Part shown: positions 1 to 9,382 of the stretch, piece by piece
Layout of the letters: each line of letters opens with the position of its first letter
Numbering within the stretch: the first letter of the stretch is position 1
DNA from: an uncultured Tenacibaculum sp.
GTDB lineage: Bacteria > Bacteroidota > Bacteroidia > Flavobacteriales > Flavobacteriaceae
Assembly: GCA_947492185.1 (NCBI GenBank)
Contig: CANLMR010000002.1
Coordinates: 310,001-374,000 of the forward strand
Direction of reading: 5' to 3'
DNA: 64,000 bases
The notes under the pieces: generated by a model
Database searches by the model: none
The model's input: only the letters and a program-made list of their open reading frames with translations
Told to the model about the DNA's origin: nothing
Made by a program: the position numbers and the translations under genes

Positions 1-396
1 ATATGCTTTACCCCAATTAAAAAATAATATTGGTAATAAGGTACAAATTATAGTAATTGTAATTGCTCTGGTAATATCTTTAGGAATTAAAAAATTGGGT
101 TTAAAATATGCTAACGAATAATAAATAAAGATACTAGCATATGGAATACAAAAGAAGAACATCCACTCCTCTATTGGCATACCAAATAATAAATATGGTA
201 AATGATAATCAGGATTAAATCCCCAAACTCCATTTTTAGTGAATATGGCATCCCAAATTAAAAAAACTGTAGCTACTATTGTTAAAGATAATAAAACCGG
301 TTTCCAGTGTTTTATAAATCTCATTTTCTTTTCAAAAGAATACAATAAAGGAATACTTAAAGATCCTAAATTCAGAAGTAGATATAGATATATCAC
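1..396 (-). CDS. Lycopene cyclase domain protein (CrtYcd type), 3' part cut by window edge
   Basis: This frame runs off the left window edge; 132 N-terminal residues are visible. It starts with GTG at 396, sharing one base with the crtZ stop (TAGTG). The translation has the look of the small membrane lycopene cyclase domain family: hydrophobic helices, an FEKKMRFIKHWK segment, and the hallmark run GMPIEEWMFFFCIPYA near residues 72-87 (the PxE(E/Q) motif of this cyclase family). Family members close the ends of lycopene to form beta-carotene. Position as the last visible gene of crtI-crtB-crtZ supports this. The C-terminal half cannot be judged here. Confidence 0.85.
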   Translation of the reverse strand, partial: MIYLYLLLNLGSLSIPLLYSFEKKMRFIKHWKPVLLSLTIVATVFLIWDAIFTKNGVWGFNPDYHLPYLLFGMPIEEWMFFFCIPYASIFIYYSLAYFKPNFLIPKDITRAITITIICTLLPILFFNWGKAY

Positions 397-845
397 TATT
401 TTAAATATTCTTTAAAATACTTAAAAGGCACGAATAACATTCCAAAACATTCACCTTCTTGCTTTCCTAGTTTTTTATGATGAATTTTATGGGCTTTACG
501 CAATGCTCTAAAATACCAGTTATCAGTTTTGTCAAACCATTTGAAACGACGGTGTATTAATACATCATGAATTAAAAAGTACGCAATTCCATAAAACAAA
601 ATACCTAAACCGATAAAAAACAAAAAGTTCAATTCAGGGCGAATTCCAAAGAAAAACAACATCATACTAGGAATAGCAAAAACTACAAAAAAAGCATCGT
701 TTTTCTCAAAAACATGTGGATATCCAGGTTGATGATGATCTTCATGTAAATACCAACCAAAACCATGCATTACATATTTATGTGTACACCAAGTAATACC
801 TTCCATTAATAAAAATGTACCTAAAGTAACTAATGTAAATATCAT
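396..845 (-). CDS. crtZ: Beta-carotene hydroxylase (fatty acid hydroxylase/sterol desaturase family)
   Basis: A 149-residue membrane di-iron hydroxylase. Histidine clusters sit at H22/H27, H34/H37/H38, H93/H98 and H119/H122/H123, the usual iron-binding pattern of CrtZ, between hydrophobic segments around residues 1-18 and 52-92. The family adds 3- and 3'-hydroxyl groups to beta-carotene, giving zeaxanthin. Its start overlaps the crtB stop by one base (TAATG) and its stop overlaps the cyclase start, so the genes are translationally coupled. A related ketolase (CrtW) is less likely given the small size and spacing of the histidine boxes, but cannot be excluded by eye. Confidence 0.9.
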   Translation of the reverse strand: MIFTLVTLGTFLLMEGITWCTHKYVMHGFGWYLHEDHHQPGYPHVFEKNDAFFVVFAIPSMMLFFFGIRPELNFLFFIGLGILFYGIAYFLIHDVLIHRRFKWFDKTDNWYFRALRKAHKIHHKKLGKQEGECFGMLFVPFKYFKEYLK

Positions 846-1687
846 TAAATAAGGTTTAGTTTATATTTTACATAACTTCTTGCCAACAAATTTATCTTCA
901 TTGGATTAGAAATCCTAATTCTAGTATCCATAATTTTAGATGATGGAGTAGCCTTTAGTTTCTTTAATAATTTTCTATAATATCTATAGGCCATATAAAC
1001 TCCAAATTTTGCTTCTACCGGTAGTTGAAGAATTCCATTAGAAAAAGCAAACTCAAAATCTGCTTCTATTTCTTTTACTATTTCTTGTTTTGATTTATTA
1101 TCGAGCTCTTTCAAATCAACATTTGGAAAATAAGAACGGTTTAATAACTCAACATCATCTTTTAAATCTCTAAGGAAATTTACTTTCTGAAAAGCAGAAC
1201 CTAATCGTTTTGCAGGTTCTTTTAACTTATTAAATTTCTCTTCATTTCCTTTAACAAAAACTTTTAAGCACATTAATCCAACAACATCAGCAGAACCATA
1301 AATATATTCATTATACTCTTCTTGAGTCTTGTACTCGGTTTTAGATAGATCTGCTCGCATACTTTTTAAAAATGCTTGAACCAAATCATCTGTAATGTTA
1401 TTATCTTTTACAGTGTGTATAAATGAATTTAAGATCGGGTTTAAACTAATACCCTGATGCATTGATAAATAATAATCTTTTTCAAATCTATTTAATAATC
1501 CTTCTTTATCATAGTCATGAAATGTGTCTACTATTTCATCTGCGAAACGAACAAAACCATAAATATTATAAATATGTTCACGGATAGATTTAGATAACAT
1601 TCTTGTTGCTAAAGAAAAAGAGGTACTATAACTAGTGGTTACTAGCTTACTACATTTGTAAGAAACATTGTCAAAAATACTTTTCAT
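845..1687 (-). CDS. crtB: Phytoene synthase
   Basis: A 280-residue squalene/phytoene synthase family enzyme that condenses two geranylgeranyl diphosphates to phytoene, the first committed carotenoid step. Both aspartate-rich motifs are present: DEIVD at 50-54 and DLKDD at 174-178, the latter inside the family signature QKVNFLRDLKDD. Length is normal. The ATG start overlaps the end of crtI by four bases (ATGA), typical of tight translational coupling. No geranylgeranyl diphosphate synthase gene is visible in the window. Confidence 0.95.
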   Translation of the reverse strand: MKSIFDNVSYKCSKLVTTSYSTSFSLATRMLSKSIREHIYNIYGFVRFADEIVDTFHDYDKEGLLNRFEKDYYLSMHQGISLNPILNSFIHTVKDNNITDDLVQAFLKSMRADLSKTEYKTQEEYNEYIYGSADVVGLMCLKVFVKGNEEKFNKLKEPAKRLGSAFQKVNFLRDLKDDVELLNRSYFPNVDLKELDNKSKQEIVKEIEADFEFAFSNGILQLPVEAKFGVYMAYRYYRKLLKKLKATPSSKIMDTRIRISNPMKINLLARSYVKYKLNLI

Positions 1688-3153
1688 GAAAGGGAAGTTT
1701 TAAGGATTAGATCTGAGGCTATTTTACCCGAAATTAATGACGGTGGTACACCCGGTCCAGGGACCGTTAATTGTCCAGTGAAATATAAGTTTTTTACTTT
1801 TTTACTTTTTATTTTTGGTCTTAAAAAGGCTGTTTGTGTAAGAATATTAGCTAATCCATAGGCATTACCTTTATATGAATTATAATCTTTAATAAAATCA
1901 TTAACACAATAACTCTCTTTAAAGATAATATTTTCTTTAACATTTTGCCCTGTTAATTGCTCTAATCTTTCAATTATAATATTGAAATATTTACCTCTTA
2001 ATTCAGGTGTGTCTTCCAAACCTGGAGCTAATGGAATTAAAAAAGTCGCTGCTTCTTTTCCTTCAGGAGCTAATGATACATCAGTAATACTAGGGAAACT
2101 AGCATAAAACAAAGGCTTTTCTGGCCATTTTAAAGTGTCATAAATAGACTCAGCATGAACATCAAAATCAGTGTCAAAAAATAAAGTATGGTGTTCAACA
2201 TTTTTTAGTTTTTTATTAAATCCAACATAAAATAATAAAGATGAAGGAGCAAAAATTCTCTTATCCCAATAATCCGAAGAATACTGTCTTAAGGATTTTG
2301 GCAACAACGTTTCGGTATGTGCATAATCTGCTCCACTTAACACTAAATTAGTTTCTAATGTTCTTCCATTAACAACTATTGCCTCAACTCTATTCTTAGC
2401 ATCAATTATAATTTCCTCTACATTAGCATTATTTACAAAATTTACTCCCAATTGTTTTGCTAAAGTTACCATTCCTTCTACAACTTTATACATACCCCCT
2501 TTTGGGTGCCAAGTTCCTAAACCAAAATCTGCGTAATTCATAAAATTATAAAATGCAGGTGTATTACTGGGTTTAGCTCCTAAAAATAAAACAGGAAATT
2601 CTAGTATTTGAATTAGTTTATTACTCTTGATTTTTTTTCGAACTTGTTTTCTTATTGTTGAAAAAAACTGTCCTACTCTAACTGCTGTTTTCGGTGTTAT
2701 TAGTTCTAAAGGAGAAACTCCTGGTCTGTAAACAATATCTTTTACAGCAATATCATAATTGTCTTTAGCTGCTTTGATAAATTTCTTTAAATGCTTAGAA
2801 CTACCTTTTTCTTCTTTTTCAAAAATTTCACATATTTCTTCAAAACTACCAGGAATAGTAATGCTGTCATTTTTCTCAAAATAAACTTGATAAGCCGGGT
2901 CCAATTTTTCTAATTCATAATAATCAGAAGGCTTTTTACCAAAATCTGCAAAGAATTTTTCGAAAACATCTGGCATCCAATACCAAGTAGGTCCCATATC
3001 AAACGTAAAACCATTATTTAAGTATTGACTTGCTCTTCCCCCAAGTGTATTATTTTTTTCATAAACAGTTACATTGTAACCCGATTTTGCCATATAACAT
3101 GCTGCTGATATGGAAGAAAACCCTGAGCCAATTATTGAAATTTTATTATTCAA
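1684..3153 (-). CDS. crtI: Phytoene desaturase
   Basis: A 489-residue FAD-dependent CrtI-type desaturase turning phytoene into lycopene. The N-terminus has the dinucleotide-binding fold (IIGSGFSSISAACYMAKSG, with the GGRA box following near residue 42). The C-terminal CrtI signature TGQLTVPGPGVPPS lies near residues 461-474. The start is TTG at 3153; there is no ATG in a suitable place, and starting at TTG places the FAD fold at the expected distance. First gene of the crtI-crtB-crtZ-cyclase operon, 79 nt behind the MerR-family regulator on the same strand. Confidence 0.95.
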   Translation of the reverse strand: MNNKISIIGSGFSSISAACYMAKSGYNVTVYEKNNTLGGRASQYLNNGFTFDMGPTWYWMPDVFEKFFADFGKKPSDYYELEKLDPAYQVYFEKNDSITIPGSFEEICEIFEKEEKGSSKHLKKFIKAAKDNYDIAVKDIVYRPGVSPLELITPKTAVRVGQFFSTIRKQVRKKIKSNKLIQILEFPVLFLGAKPSNTPAFYNFMNYADFGLGTWHPKGGMYKVVEGMVTLAKQLGVNFVNNANVEEIIIDAKNRVEAIVVNGRTLETNLVLSGADYAHTETLLPKSLRQYSSDYWDKRIFAPSSLLFYVGFNKKLKNVEHHTLFFDTDFDVHAESIYDTLKWPEKPLFYASFPSITDVSLAPEGKEAATFLIPLAPGLEDTPELRGKYFNIIIERLEQLTGQNVKENIIFKESYCVNDFIKDYNSYKGNAYGLANILTQTAFLRPKIKSKKVKNLYFTGQLTVPGPGVPPSLISGKIASDLILKTSLS

Positions 3154-3172
3154 GAGGATAATTTTTATTGTA

Positions 3173-3213
3173 TAAAAGTATGAAAAAAAACCAAATGTTT
3201 AATCTTTTTAACG
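3173..3213 (-). promoter_or_regulatory. Candidate crt promoter and operator region upstream of crtI
   Basis: On the minus strand a TACTTTTA element (3173-3180) matches seven of eight positions of the Bacteroidota -7 consensus TAnnTTTG, with TTA 19 nt upstream in place of TTG. The upstream side carries an imperfect inverted repeat, GTTAAA-AAGA-TTAAAC. MerR-type regulators bind dyads in or beside promoter spacers, so this is a plausible control site, but neither element is a full match. Confidence 0.35.
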
Positions 3214-3232
3214 AATATTTAAACAAAAAAAA

Positions 3233-4174
3233 TTAAAAATCTTCTAACATTTCAATAACAGAGGGATATAAGGAGATATTTGAGGTAAATTTATAGTTTT
3301 TAACTTCTTCAACTTTTTTCCCGACAGCAACTAATCTATGATCTGTCCCTTTTAGTATTTCATCTATTTCACTAAAATAATCAAATAATTTATCATCGTA
3401 GGGCTTAACGGTCATAGAAGTAATAAAACAAACTTTTAGTTCTCCTTCAAAAAAATAACTTAAGTTATCTAGTGGTAAACTTTGTCCAAGGTAAATAGTT
3501 TGACAACCTCTTAAAACCAATTCATAGTTTAAATACATTAAACCTATTTCATGAATTTCACCATCTGGTAAAAACAAAACATATGTATAATCCTCATTAG
3601 TAGCTGCATACTCTAACTTTTCTGTATTCAATTGAATTTTTTGAATAATTAAGTTCGATATAAAATGTTCATGAGCAGGCATTAATGTATTAGTTTGCCA
3701 TAGTAAACCTATGTGATTTAAGAAAGGCAAAAAGACTTCTTTAAATATTTGTCTAAACGTTTTTTTATGTAGCAATTTGTTGTAAGTATTATTAAACAAT
3801 ACTTTGTCAAATTGAAACATTGCCATTTTAAAAGCATTTATGGCTTCATCATTAACAGCATATTTAAAAGCGAGTTCCCTAGCATTAGTTACTATCTGAT
3901 CCTCAGACATTTCAGCTATTTTGGATATCTTGAAATTATGTTTATTTAAAAGAGCTACATTTAACAATTTCAATAAACTTTCTGAAGAATAAAATCTAAT
4001 ATTAGTATCTGTTCTATTAGGCTTTAATAGATTATATCGTTTTTCCCATATACGAATTGTATGTGCCTTGATTCCAGATATATTCTCAAGGTCTTTAATG
4101 GTAAAAACTGTTTTTATATTGTTCAACTTTACAAGGCTTTTATTAAACAAATATAATAAATTTATAGCTTTCAT
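3233..4174 (-). CDS. MerR-family regulator with B12-binding domain (CarH/LitR-like)
   Basis: A 313-residue protein with an N-terminal MerR helix-turn-helix (about residues 24-90, with the typical HTIRIWEKRYNLLKPNR stretch) and a C-terminal cobalamin-binding module. In the helical cap W159 is followed nine residues later by E169-H170 (the W-x9-EH motif), and the Rossmann part has GEIHEIG with H208 where CarH keeps its lower cobalt ligand. Known CarH/LitR proteins are adenosylcobalamin photoreceptors that repress carotenoid genes in the dark. The residue after the Trp, histidine in Thermus CarH, is Gln160 here. Location directly upstream of crtI and divergent from an ECF sigma factor fits light control of pigment, which remains inference. 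A TTG at codon 17 is an alternative start. Confidence 0.85.
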   Translation of the reverse strand: MKAINLLYLFNKSLVKLNNIKTVFTIKDLENISGIKAHTIRIWEKRYNLLKPNRTDTNIRFYSSESLLKLLNVALLNKHNFKISKIAEMSEDQIVTNARELAFKYAVNDEAINAFKMAMFQFDKVLFNNTYNKLLHKKTFRQIFKEVFLPFLNHIGLLWQTNTLMPAHEHFISNLIIQKIQLNTEKLEYAATNEDYTYVLFLPDGEIHEIGLMYLNYELVLRGCQTIYLGQSLPLDNLSYFFEGELKVCFITSMTVKPYDDKLFDYFSEIDEILKGTDHRLVAVGKKVEEVKNYKFTSNISLYPSVIEMLEDF

Positions 4175-4186
4175 ATAAATTTTATG

Positions 4187-4201
4187 TGTTAATGTGTAAC
4201 A
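4187..4201. promoter_or_regulatory. 15-bp dyad between regulator and sigma-factor genes
   Basis: TGTTA-ATGTG-TAACA is a perfect five-base inverted repeat with a five-base centre. It lies just upstream of a TATATTCG -7-like element (4207-4214) serving the ECF sigma gene, which is where MerR-family proteins normally bind. A separate GTTTAAAC palindrome is at 4226-4233. Autoregulatory operator function is inference. Confidence 0.4.
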
Positions 4202-4248
4202 TTTTATATATTCGGCCTACTTATTGTTTAAACTAACTAAAGGAAATT

Positions 4249-4743
4249 GTGTCAGAAAGTCTTGAAGACAAATTTTTAAATGATTTTGAATCGAATCAAA
4301 ATATAGTTCATAAAATTTGTAGAATATATACTACAAACGCTAATGATCATAATGACTTGTTTCAAGAGATAACTATTCAAGTTTGGAAAAATTATTCCAA
4401 ATTTAGAGGAGATGCAAAATTTAGCACTTGGATGTATAGAGTTGCTTTAAACACTGCTATTTCACTCTATCGTAAGTCTACGAAGAATATTAGAACACAA
4501 GATATTTCTGATATCGCTTTTAAGATTAAATCTGTTGATTATGACGATACTGAAGAACGACAATTAAAAGCCTTATATAAAGCAATTCAGAATTTAAATG
4601 ATATTGATAAGGCGTTAGTTTTTCTTTACTTAGAGGATAAATCATATAGAGATATATCAGAAACTTTAGGTATTAGCGAAGTAAATGCTCGCGTTAAAAT
4701 GAATAGAGCAAAAGATAAATTAAAAAAAATACTAAACCCATAA
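4249..4743 (+). CDS. RNA polymerase ECF-type sigma-70 factor
   Basis: A 164-residue sigma factor with only regions 2 and 4. Region 2 (about 20-90) contains HNDLFQEITIQVWKNYSKF and FSTWMYRVALNTAISLYRK; region 4 (about 105-160) contains ALVFLYLEDKSYRDISETLGIS and NARVKMNRAKDKLK, a helix-turn-helix for the -35 element. Start is GTG at 4249 with an AAAGG ribosome site five bases upstream. Divergent from the CarH-like gene, with the next gene four bases downstream. In actinobacterial lit loci a LitR-type regulator also flanks an ECF sigma factor for carotenoid genes; by analogy this factor may relay the light signal. Confidence 0.93.
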   Translation: MSESLEDKFLNDFESNQNIVHKICRIYTTNANDHNDLFQEITIQVWKNYSKFRGDAKFSTWMYRVALNTAISLYRKSTKNIRTQDISDIAFKIKSVDYDDTEERQLKALYKAIQNLNDIDKALVFLYLEDKSYRDISETLGISEVNARVKMNRAKDKLKKILNP

Positions 4744-4747
4744 TTAT

Positions 4748-5392
4748 ATGGATGTATTAGATCAGTATAAAAAAGCTTGGGAAAATCAGCCCGAAGATGA
4801 AAAAAAAGTATCTAAAGTAGATATTTATAGGATGACCAAATTACGCTCATCATCAATAGTAAAATGGATTTTTATTATTGGTTTGTTAGAATTTGCATTT
4901 TGGAGTATTTTAAACATTTTAATATCTAAAACTAAATATATAGATGTATATAGTGAATTAAATATGTTAACACTATTGAACTACACTTATTATATTAATA
5001 TTGCAGTTGTTATAGTGTTTTTGTATCTATTTTATAAAAATTATACATCAATTAATACCACAGATAACACTAAGAGTTTAATGAGTAAAATCATTAAAAC
5101 TCGTAAAACTGTGAAATACTATTTACTTTATAACATTATAGGTGGGATTTTACTAATGATTATTTTTAATATAATTATTATAAATACTCCAAATGGTATT
5201 GAAATGTTAATGCCAGATGATGCTATAAAAATTACGGATAAATCTAAACTTTTATCTATGTTTTTAATTTCTCAAACCATTGTAGTTATAGTTACTATTG
5301 GCTTTTTAGTTCTTTTTTACTATCTTCTTTACGGAATTTTATTACGTAAATTAAATAAGAATTATAAAGACTTAGCTAAACTAGATAAATAA
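4748..5392 (+). CDS. Four-helix membrane protein of unknown function, downstream of ECF sigma
   Basis: A 214-residue protein with an N-terminal cytoplasmic stretch of about 35 residues and four strongly hydrophobic segments near 37-60, 76-97, 122-147 and 168-198. I do not recognise a named domain. It starts four bases after the sigma-factor stop and abuts the next gene, so it is cotranscribed. The position is that of an anti-sigma factor, and a cytoplasmic N-terminus (MDVLDQYKKAWENQ) could bind sigma, but no zinc-binding anti-sigma motif is visible. Confidence 0.75.
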   Translation: MDVLDQYKKAWENQPEDEKKVSKVDIYRMTKLRSSSIVKWIFIIGLLEFAFWSILNILISKTKYIDVYSELNMLTLLNYTYYINIAVVIVFLYLFYKNYTSINTTDNTKSLMSKIIKTRKTVKYYLLYNIIGGILLMIIFNIIIINTPNGIEMLMPDDAIKITDKSKLLSMFLISQTIVVIVTIGFLVLFYYLLYGILLRKLNKNYKDLAKLDK

Positions 5393-5887
5393 ATGAGAAA
5401 ACTATTTTTATTTACATTATTAACATTAACTTATATAGGACATTCTCAAGAAGATAATGAAAATAACTTCTGGGATAATGTTCGGTTTGGTGGTGGATTC
5501 GGGTTAGGTTTTGGAAATAACACTACTAATATAGCCGTTTTACCTTCAGCTATTTATGAATTTAATGAATCTGTTGCACTAGGTGTAAATTTAGGTTACC
5601 AGTATGCAAAAAGAGGGGATGTAAAATCTAACGTATACAGTGCTGGAATACTTAGTTTTTATAATCCTATTTATGAAATTCAACTTTCTGCTGAGTTTGA
5701 ACAATTATTTGTAAATAGTACTTTTGGAACTCTAAAAGAAAGTTATAATTATCCTTCTTTATATCTAGGAGGAGCCTACCAATTAAGTAACGGTTTTGCT
5801 ATTGGTTTACGTTATGATGTATTATTTGATAGAAACAAAAGTATATATGCTTCTGCCTTCTCTCCTATAGTAAGAATATTCTTTTAG
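5393..5887 (+). CDS. Secreted small beta-barrel outer membrane protein
   Basis: A 164-residue protein with a clear signal peptide ([19 protein letters not shown], cleavage near 19) followed by alternating amphipathic strands rich in Gly and aromatics ([46 protein letters not shown]) and a terminal phenylalanine, all typical of eight-strand outer membrane barrels in flavobacteria. It begins at the base after the upstream gene's stop, making a three-gene sigma/membrane/outer-membrane operon. Its stop overlaps the convergent threonine aldolase stop by four bases. Ligand or role is unknown. Confidence 0.8.
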   Translation: MRKLFLFTLLTLTYIGHSQEDNENNFWDNVRFGGGFGLGFGNNTTNIAVLPSAIYEFNESVALGVNLGYQYAKRGDVKSNVYSAGILSFYNPIYEIQLSAEFEQLFVNSTFGTLKESYNYPSLYLGGAYQLSNGFAIGLRYDVLFDRNKSIYASAFSPIVRIFF

Positions 5888-6903
5888 AAGTTTTTCAATT
5901 CGTTTAATAATTTTTGATGCATTACATTTGAATAATCTAAATGCGTAACAATACGAATTTTACCTTCTCCCATTGGAGTTAACAAAATCCCTTTACTTTT
6001 CATGGAATCTATAAACTTCATTGGATTCAAACCATCTTTTACATAAAAGATAACAATATTAGTTTCTACAGGCTCAACCTTCTTTACAAAATGAAGCTCT
6101 GTTAAAACTGCTTCAATTTCTTTAGCTTTTTGATGATCTTCAGCTAACCTTTCTACATGATTATCTAATGCGTAATTAGCTGCTTCAGCTAAATATCCTA
6201 CTTGACGCATTGCTCCTCCAAACAGTTTTCTAATTCGTAACGCTTTTGCAATATGCTCTTTATTTCCAATAAGAACAGAGCCAATTGGAGCTCCTAATCC
6301 TTTTGATAAACAAATAGAAATAGTATCAAACAATTCTCCATATTGTTTTGGTGTTTCATTTTTTGCAATTAATGCATTAAATAATCTAGCTCCGTCTAAA
6401 TGATAAGCCAAATCAAATTCTCTGGAAACTTTTTCAACCATTTTTAATTCCTCAAAATCCCAACAAGCTCCACCTCCTTTATTAGTAGTATTTTCTATAC
6501 AAACTAGTCTAGAATAAGGTACATGTATATCTGATCTTCCTTCAGCGGAAAAGCGTAATTGATCTGCAGTAAACATACCTCTATCACCATCAATTAATTT
6601 ACATGAAACTCCAGCATTAAATGCCGCTCCTCCACCTTCATAATTATACACATGTGCCCATTTATCGCAAAATAGCTTATCACCAGGTTGCGTATGTAAC
6701 TTAATAGCGGTTTGATTTGCCATAGTTCCAGAAGGGAAAAACAAGGCATCTTCCATTCCAAACATATCAGCCACTTTTTCTTGTAATAAATTTACTGTAG
6801 GATCTCCTTTAAAAACATCATCCCCAACCTTAGCATTCATCATAGCTTTTAGCATTCCTTCAGTTGGTTTCGTTACAGTATCGCTTATTAAGTTTATTTC
6901 CAT
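5884..6903 (-). CDS. ltaE: Low-specificity L-threonine aldolase
   Basis: A 339-residue PLP enzyme of the beta-eliminating lyase/threonine aldolase family, splitting threonine or allo-threonine to glycine and acetaldehyde. Visible signatures are SDTVTKPT at the N-terminus, [10 protein letters not shown], the [10 protein letters not shown] loop near 56-64, HLDGAR (D170) that contacts the PLP ring, and [13 protein letters not shown] with the Schiff-base lysine K201. Length is standard. It sits alone, convergent with the outer-membrane protein gene and 29 nt downstream of the metalloprotease gene on the same strand. Confidence 0.93.
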   Translation of the reverse strand: MEINLISDTVTKPTEGMLKAMMNAKVGDDVFKGDPTVNLLQEKVADMFGMEDALFFPSGTMANQTAIKLHTQPGDKLFCDKWAHVYNYEGGGAAFNAGVSCKLIDGDRGMFTADQLRFSAEGRSDIHVPYSRLVCIENTTNKGGGACWDFEELKMVEKVSREFDLAYHLDGARLFNALIAKNETPKQYGELFDTISICLSKGLGAPIGSVLIGNKEHIAKALRIRKLFGGAMRQVGYLAEAANYALDNHVERLAEDHQKAKEIEAVLTELHFVKKVEPVETNIVIFYVKDGLNPMKFIDSMKSKGILLTPMGEGKIRIVTHLDYSNVMHQKLLNELKNF

Positions 6904-6932
6904 TTTTAGTATTGTATTGTGTAAAATTAAAA

Positions 6933-9311
6933 TTATTCCATTCCAATTGGAGAACCATCAGGAATCTTTAACGTTTTATGTGTCTTTTTAAACTTTGTAG
7001 GATTCTTTTTAAAATTTTCAATTAGTAAACAAAGTTCATTATTAACAATATTCTTTTTCTTTGACAGATATTGCTTTATTTCATCAATTTTTTCGTTTAT
7101 ACTAGCTTTACCTTCTAGGTACAACATATCTGAATTATACAACTGAAATAAATGAGATAATATTTCTTCTTTTACAATAGTTTGTAAAGAATTGTAATAT
7201 GTATCATTTAACTGTTGTTTGAAAGTACTTTTAATTACTTCATCTAACATTTCACTTATACTCAATTGATTAGCATCAATACTATTATGCTGTAATAAAC
7301 GATTTATACGTTCAGGATGGAACAAATAGCTTAATGTGAAAGCTACATTAGTTTGTACCGCTCCGTATGGATCAAAAGCAACCCCAGTATTACTTTTAAA
7401 ACTTTCTCTCGTTCTATTATATCCATAAGCTCTGGGAGGAAAGAGTTTTAATAATCTTTTCGGTATTCCAATTTCCTTTACATCAATAGTTTTTAAGAGT
7501 TGCTTTAGGGCTTTTCTTTCTGTATTTCCACTAACTCTTTCTACGATTACATCTTTCTGTCCTTTAACAGCATATGTGTAATTTATACCTCCAATTAATT
7601 TTGATGTTGCATCTGTTTGATATCTATGGAAAAAATACAGAGGAACAAACACATCTTCTAGTACAGAATAAGGCTCGTCACTTTTAATATTATCTATCGA
7701 AAAATTATCTATTGCTTTCTTTCTAATATTCAAAACATTATTAAGCTCTTCATATATATCTTCTCCATTATCCCATAAATGAGCATAAGCGTGAGCACTA
7801 CCTTTTGGTCTAGCATCTGCATCAGATATAAAACGTAAACCTTTATCAGAAGCTTCTTTTAAAATTTTAGCTAGACCTTCTTTTTCATTGTTAGGAAAGT
7901 CTTGGTAAGCATACGCAACTGTAATTTTATCCCAATCACCTATTTTAGTATCATAAGCATTCGAAAAATCAATTTTATTATTTTGTATTGATAATTTAGG
8001 ATGTGGATAATCCATTACAGAAGACCTATTATTAGTACTTGCAGCAAAATTGTGAGCAAAACCTAATGTGTGTCCAATCTCATGAGCAGATAATTGACGA
8101 ATTCTAGCTAAAGCCATTTCTAAAGCAAACTTATCATCTATTTTACCATCCTTATATGGAGCTTGAAGCGCTTGAGCAATTAAAAAATCTTGACGAATTC
8201 TTAGTGATCCCAAACTTACATGCCCTTTTAGTATTTCACCAGTTCTAGGGTCAGAAATACTTCCTCCATAACTCCAACCTCTAGTAGAACGATGTACCCA
8301 TTGAATTACATTATATCTTACATCAAGAGGATCTGCTTCTTTAGGCAACATTTTTAATTGAAAAGCATTTTTATATCCTATAGCTTCGAAAGCCTGATTC
8401 CACCATCTTCCTCCTTCTAATAAAGCAGAACGAACAGGTTCTGGTGTACCTCTATCTAAATAATAAACAATCGGTTCAATTGCTTCACTAACTTTTGCAT
8501 TAGGATTCTTTTTTTCGAGTCTATGCCTATAAATAAAACGCTTTCTAATTGATTGGTCTACAGGTGTGGCATAATCCAAATACGTCATTTGCCAAGATCC
8601 GCAACGAGGATCATAAACTCTAGGAGAGTACTTATTATCGGGTAATTCAACAAAAGAATGATGTTGATGAACTGTTACATGCGATGAATTTGGTGTAACA
8701 CTTCTAATATTATATCCTTTAGCTTTACCCGAAAAAGTAAGCATTAAATCAAACTCAACATTTTTAGGAAAAGCCTTTGTTCTTTCTAAATAAAATGCAC
8801 TTCTGCTTTTATCTAATTTATAACTTCCTTCATTGTTAGCCATTAATCTTCCGCTTACTCCATGAGCATCTCTCATTAAAAAGTCTGTGGCATTAATTAA
8901 ATACGAATTTCCTTTTTGCTTAACTATTTTAAAACCATGAAGAATTGATTTTGCAAAGGCTTCTTTAACAGATTTTTTTTCTTCAACATTATCTGTAACT
9001 GCTCTAAAATTTTGATTTGGTTGAACTAATAGCAGTTTGTTTCCTGCTTTAATAAACTTTACTACTACTCCACTACCTAATTGTCCTCTATCTAAGCCTA
9101 TATCATTAGAACCTAATCCTTCAGATAATGCATTAACATATAATATTTCTGTATCAATCTTTGATATTTCTAAAAAAATATTATCCGTTTTTTCATTGTA
9201 GTAAAAAGGAATAAATCCATTGTATTTCTTCACTTCTTTTACACCTTCAAAAAACTGAGAAAAAGCAGAAATAGTAATAAAATGCAGTAACAATATGATT
9301 GTCTTTTTCAT
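6933..9311 (-). CDS. Secreted zinc-dependent metalloprotease (DUF5117/DUF5118-like family)
   Basis: A 792-residue exported protein. Residues 1-19 form a signal peptide ending AFSQ. The zinc site is H410-E-I-G-H414-T-L-G-F-A-H420-N, an extended HExxHxxGxxH motif as in metzincins, preceded by a central region with [24 protein letters not shown]. This matches large Bacteroidota metalloproteases with N-terminal DUF5117/5118 and C-terminal DUF4953-type regions. The substrate is unknown; cell-envelope or periplasmic protein turnover is likely. Upstream, divergent, is prfB. No type IX sorting tail is obvious at the C-terminus. Confidence 0.88.
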   Translation of the reverse strand: MKKTIILLLHFITISAFSQFFEGVKEVKKYNGFIPFYYNEKTDNIFLEISKIDTEILYVNALSEGLGSNDIGLDRGQLGSGVVVKFIKAGNKLLLVQPNQNFRAVTDNVEEKKSVKEAFAKSILHGFKIVKQKGNSYLINATDFLMRDAHGVSGRLMANNEGSYKLDKSRSAFYLERTKAFPKNVEFDLMLTFSGKAKGYNIRSVTPNSSHVTVHQHHSFVELPDNKYSPRVYDPRCGSWQMTYLDYATPVDQSIRKRFIYRHRLEKKNPNAKVSEAIEPIVYYLDRGTPEPVRSALLEGGRWWNQAFEAIGYKNAFQLKMLPKEADPLDVRYNVIQWVHRSTRGWSYGGSISDPRTGEILKGHVSLGSLRIRQDFLIAQALQAPYKDGKIDDKFALEMALARIRQLSAHEIGHTLGFAHNFAASTNNRSSVMDYPHPKLSIQNNKIDFSNAYDTKIGDWDKITVAYAYQDFPNNEKEGLAKILKEASDKGLRFISDADARPKGSAHAYAHLWDNGEDIYEELNNVLNIRKKAIDNFSIDNIKSDEPYSVLEDVFVPLYFFHRYQTDATSKLIGGINYTYAVKGQKDVIVERVSGNTERKALKQLLKTIDVKEIGIPKRLLKLFPPRAYGYNRTRESFKSNTGVAFDPYGAVQTNVAFTLSYLFHPERINRLLQHNSIDANQLSISEMLDEVIKSTFKQQLNDTYYNSLQTIVKEEILSHLFQLYNSDMLYLEGKASINEKIDEIKQYLSKKKNIVNNELCLLIENFKKNPTKFKKTHKTLKIPDGSPIGME

Positions 9312-9369
9312 ACAGATATTTGGTTTAGATTTATAACGTCAGTAAAAATAAAAAATCTTTTTTTTACCT

Positions 9370-9377
9370 TACTTTTG
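9370..9377 (+). promoter_or_regulatory. -7 promoter element of prfB
   Basis: TACTTTTG is an exact TAnnTTTG match ending six bases before the prfB ATG at 9383. Transcription would begin at or next to the start codon, so the message is probably leaderless. No clear TTG lies at the usual -33 position. Confidence 0.55.
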
Positions 9378-9382
9378 CCTTT

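Noticed and set aside
625..700. CrtW-type ketolase identity for the 149-residue hydroxylase
   Set aside because: Short length and CrtZ-like His spacing favour CrtZ; no sign of the longer ketolase.
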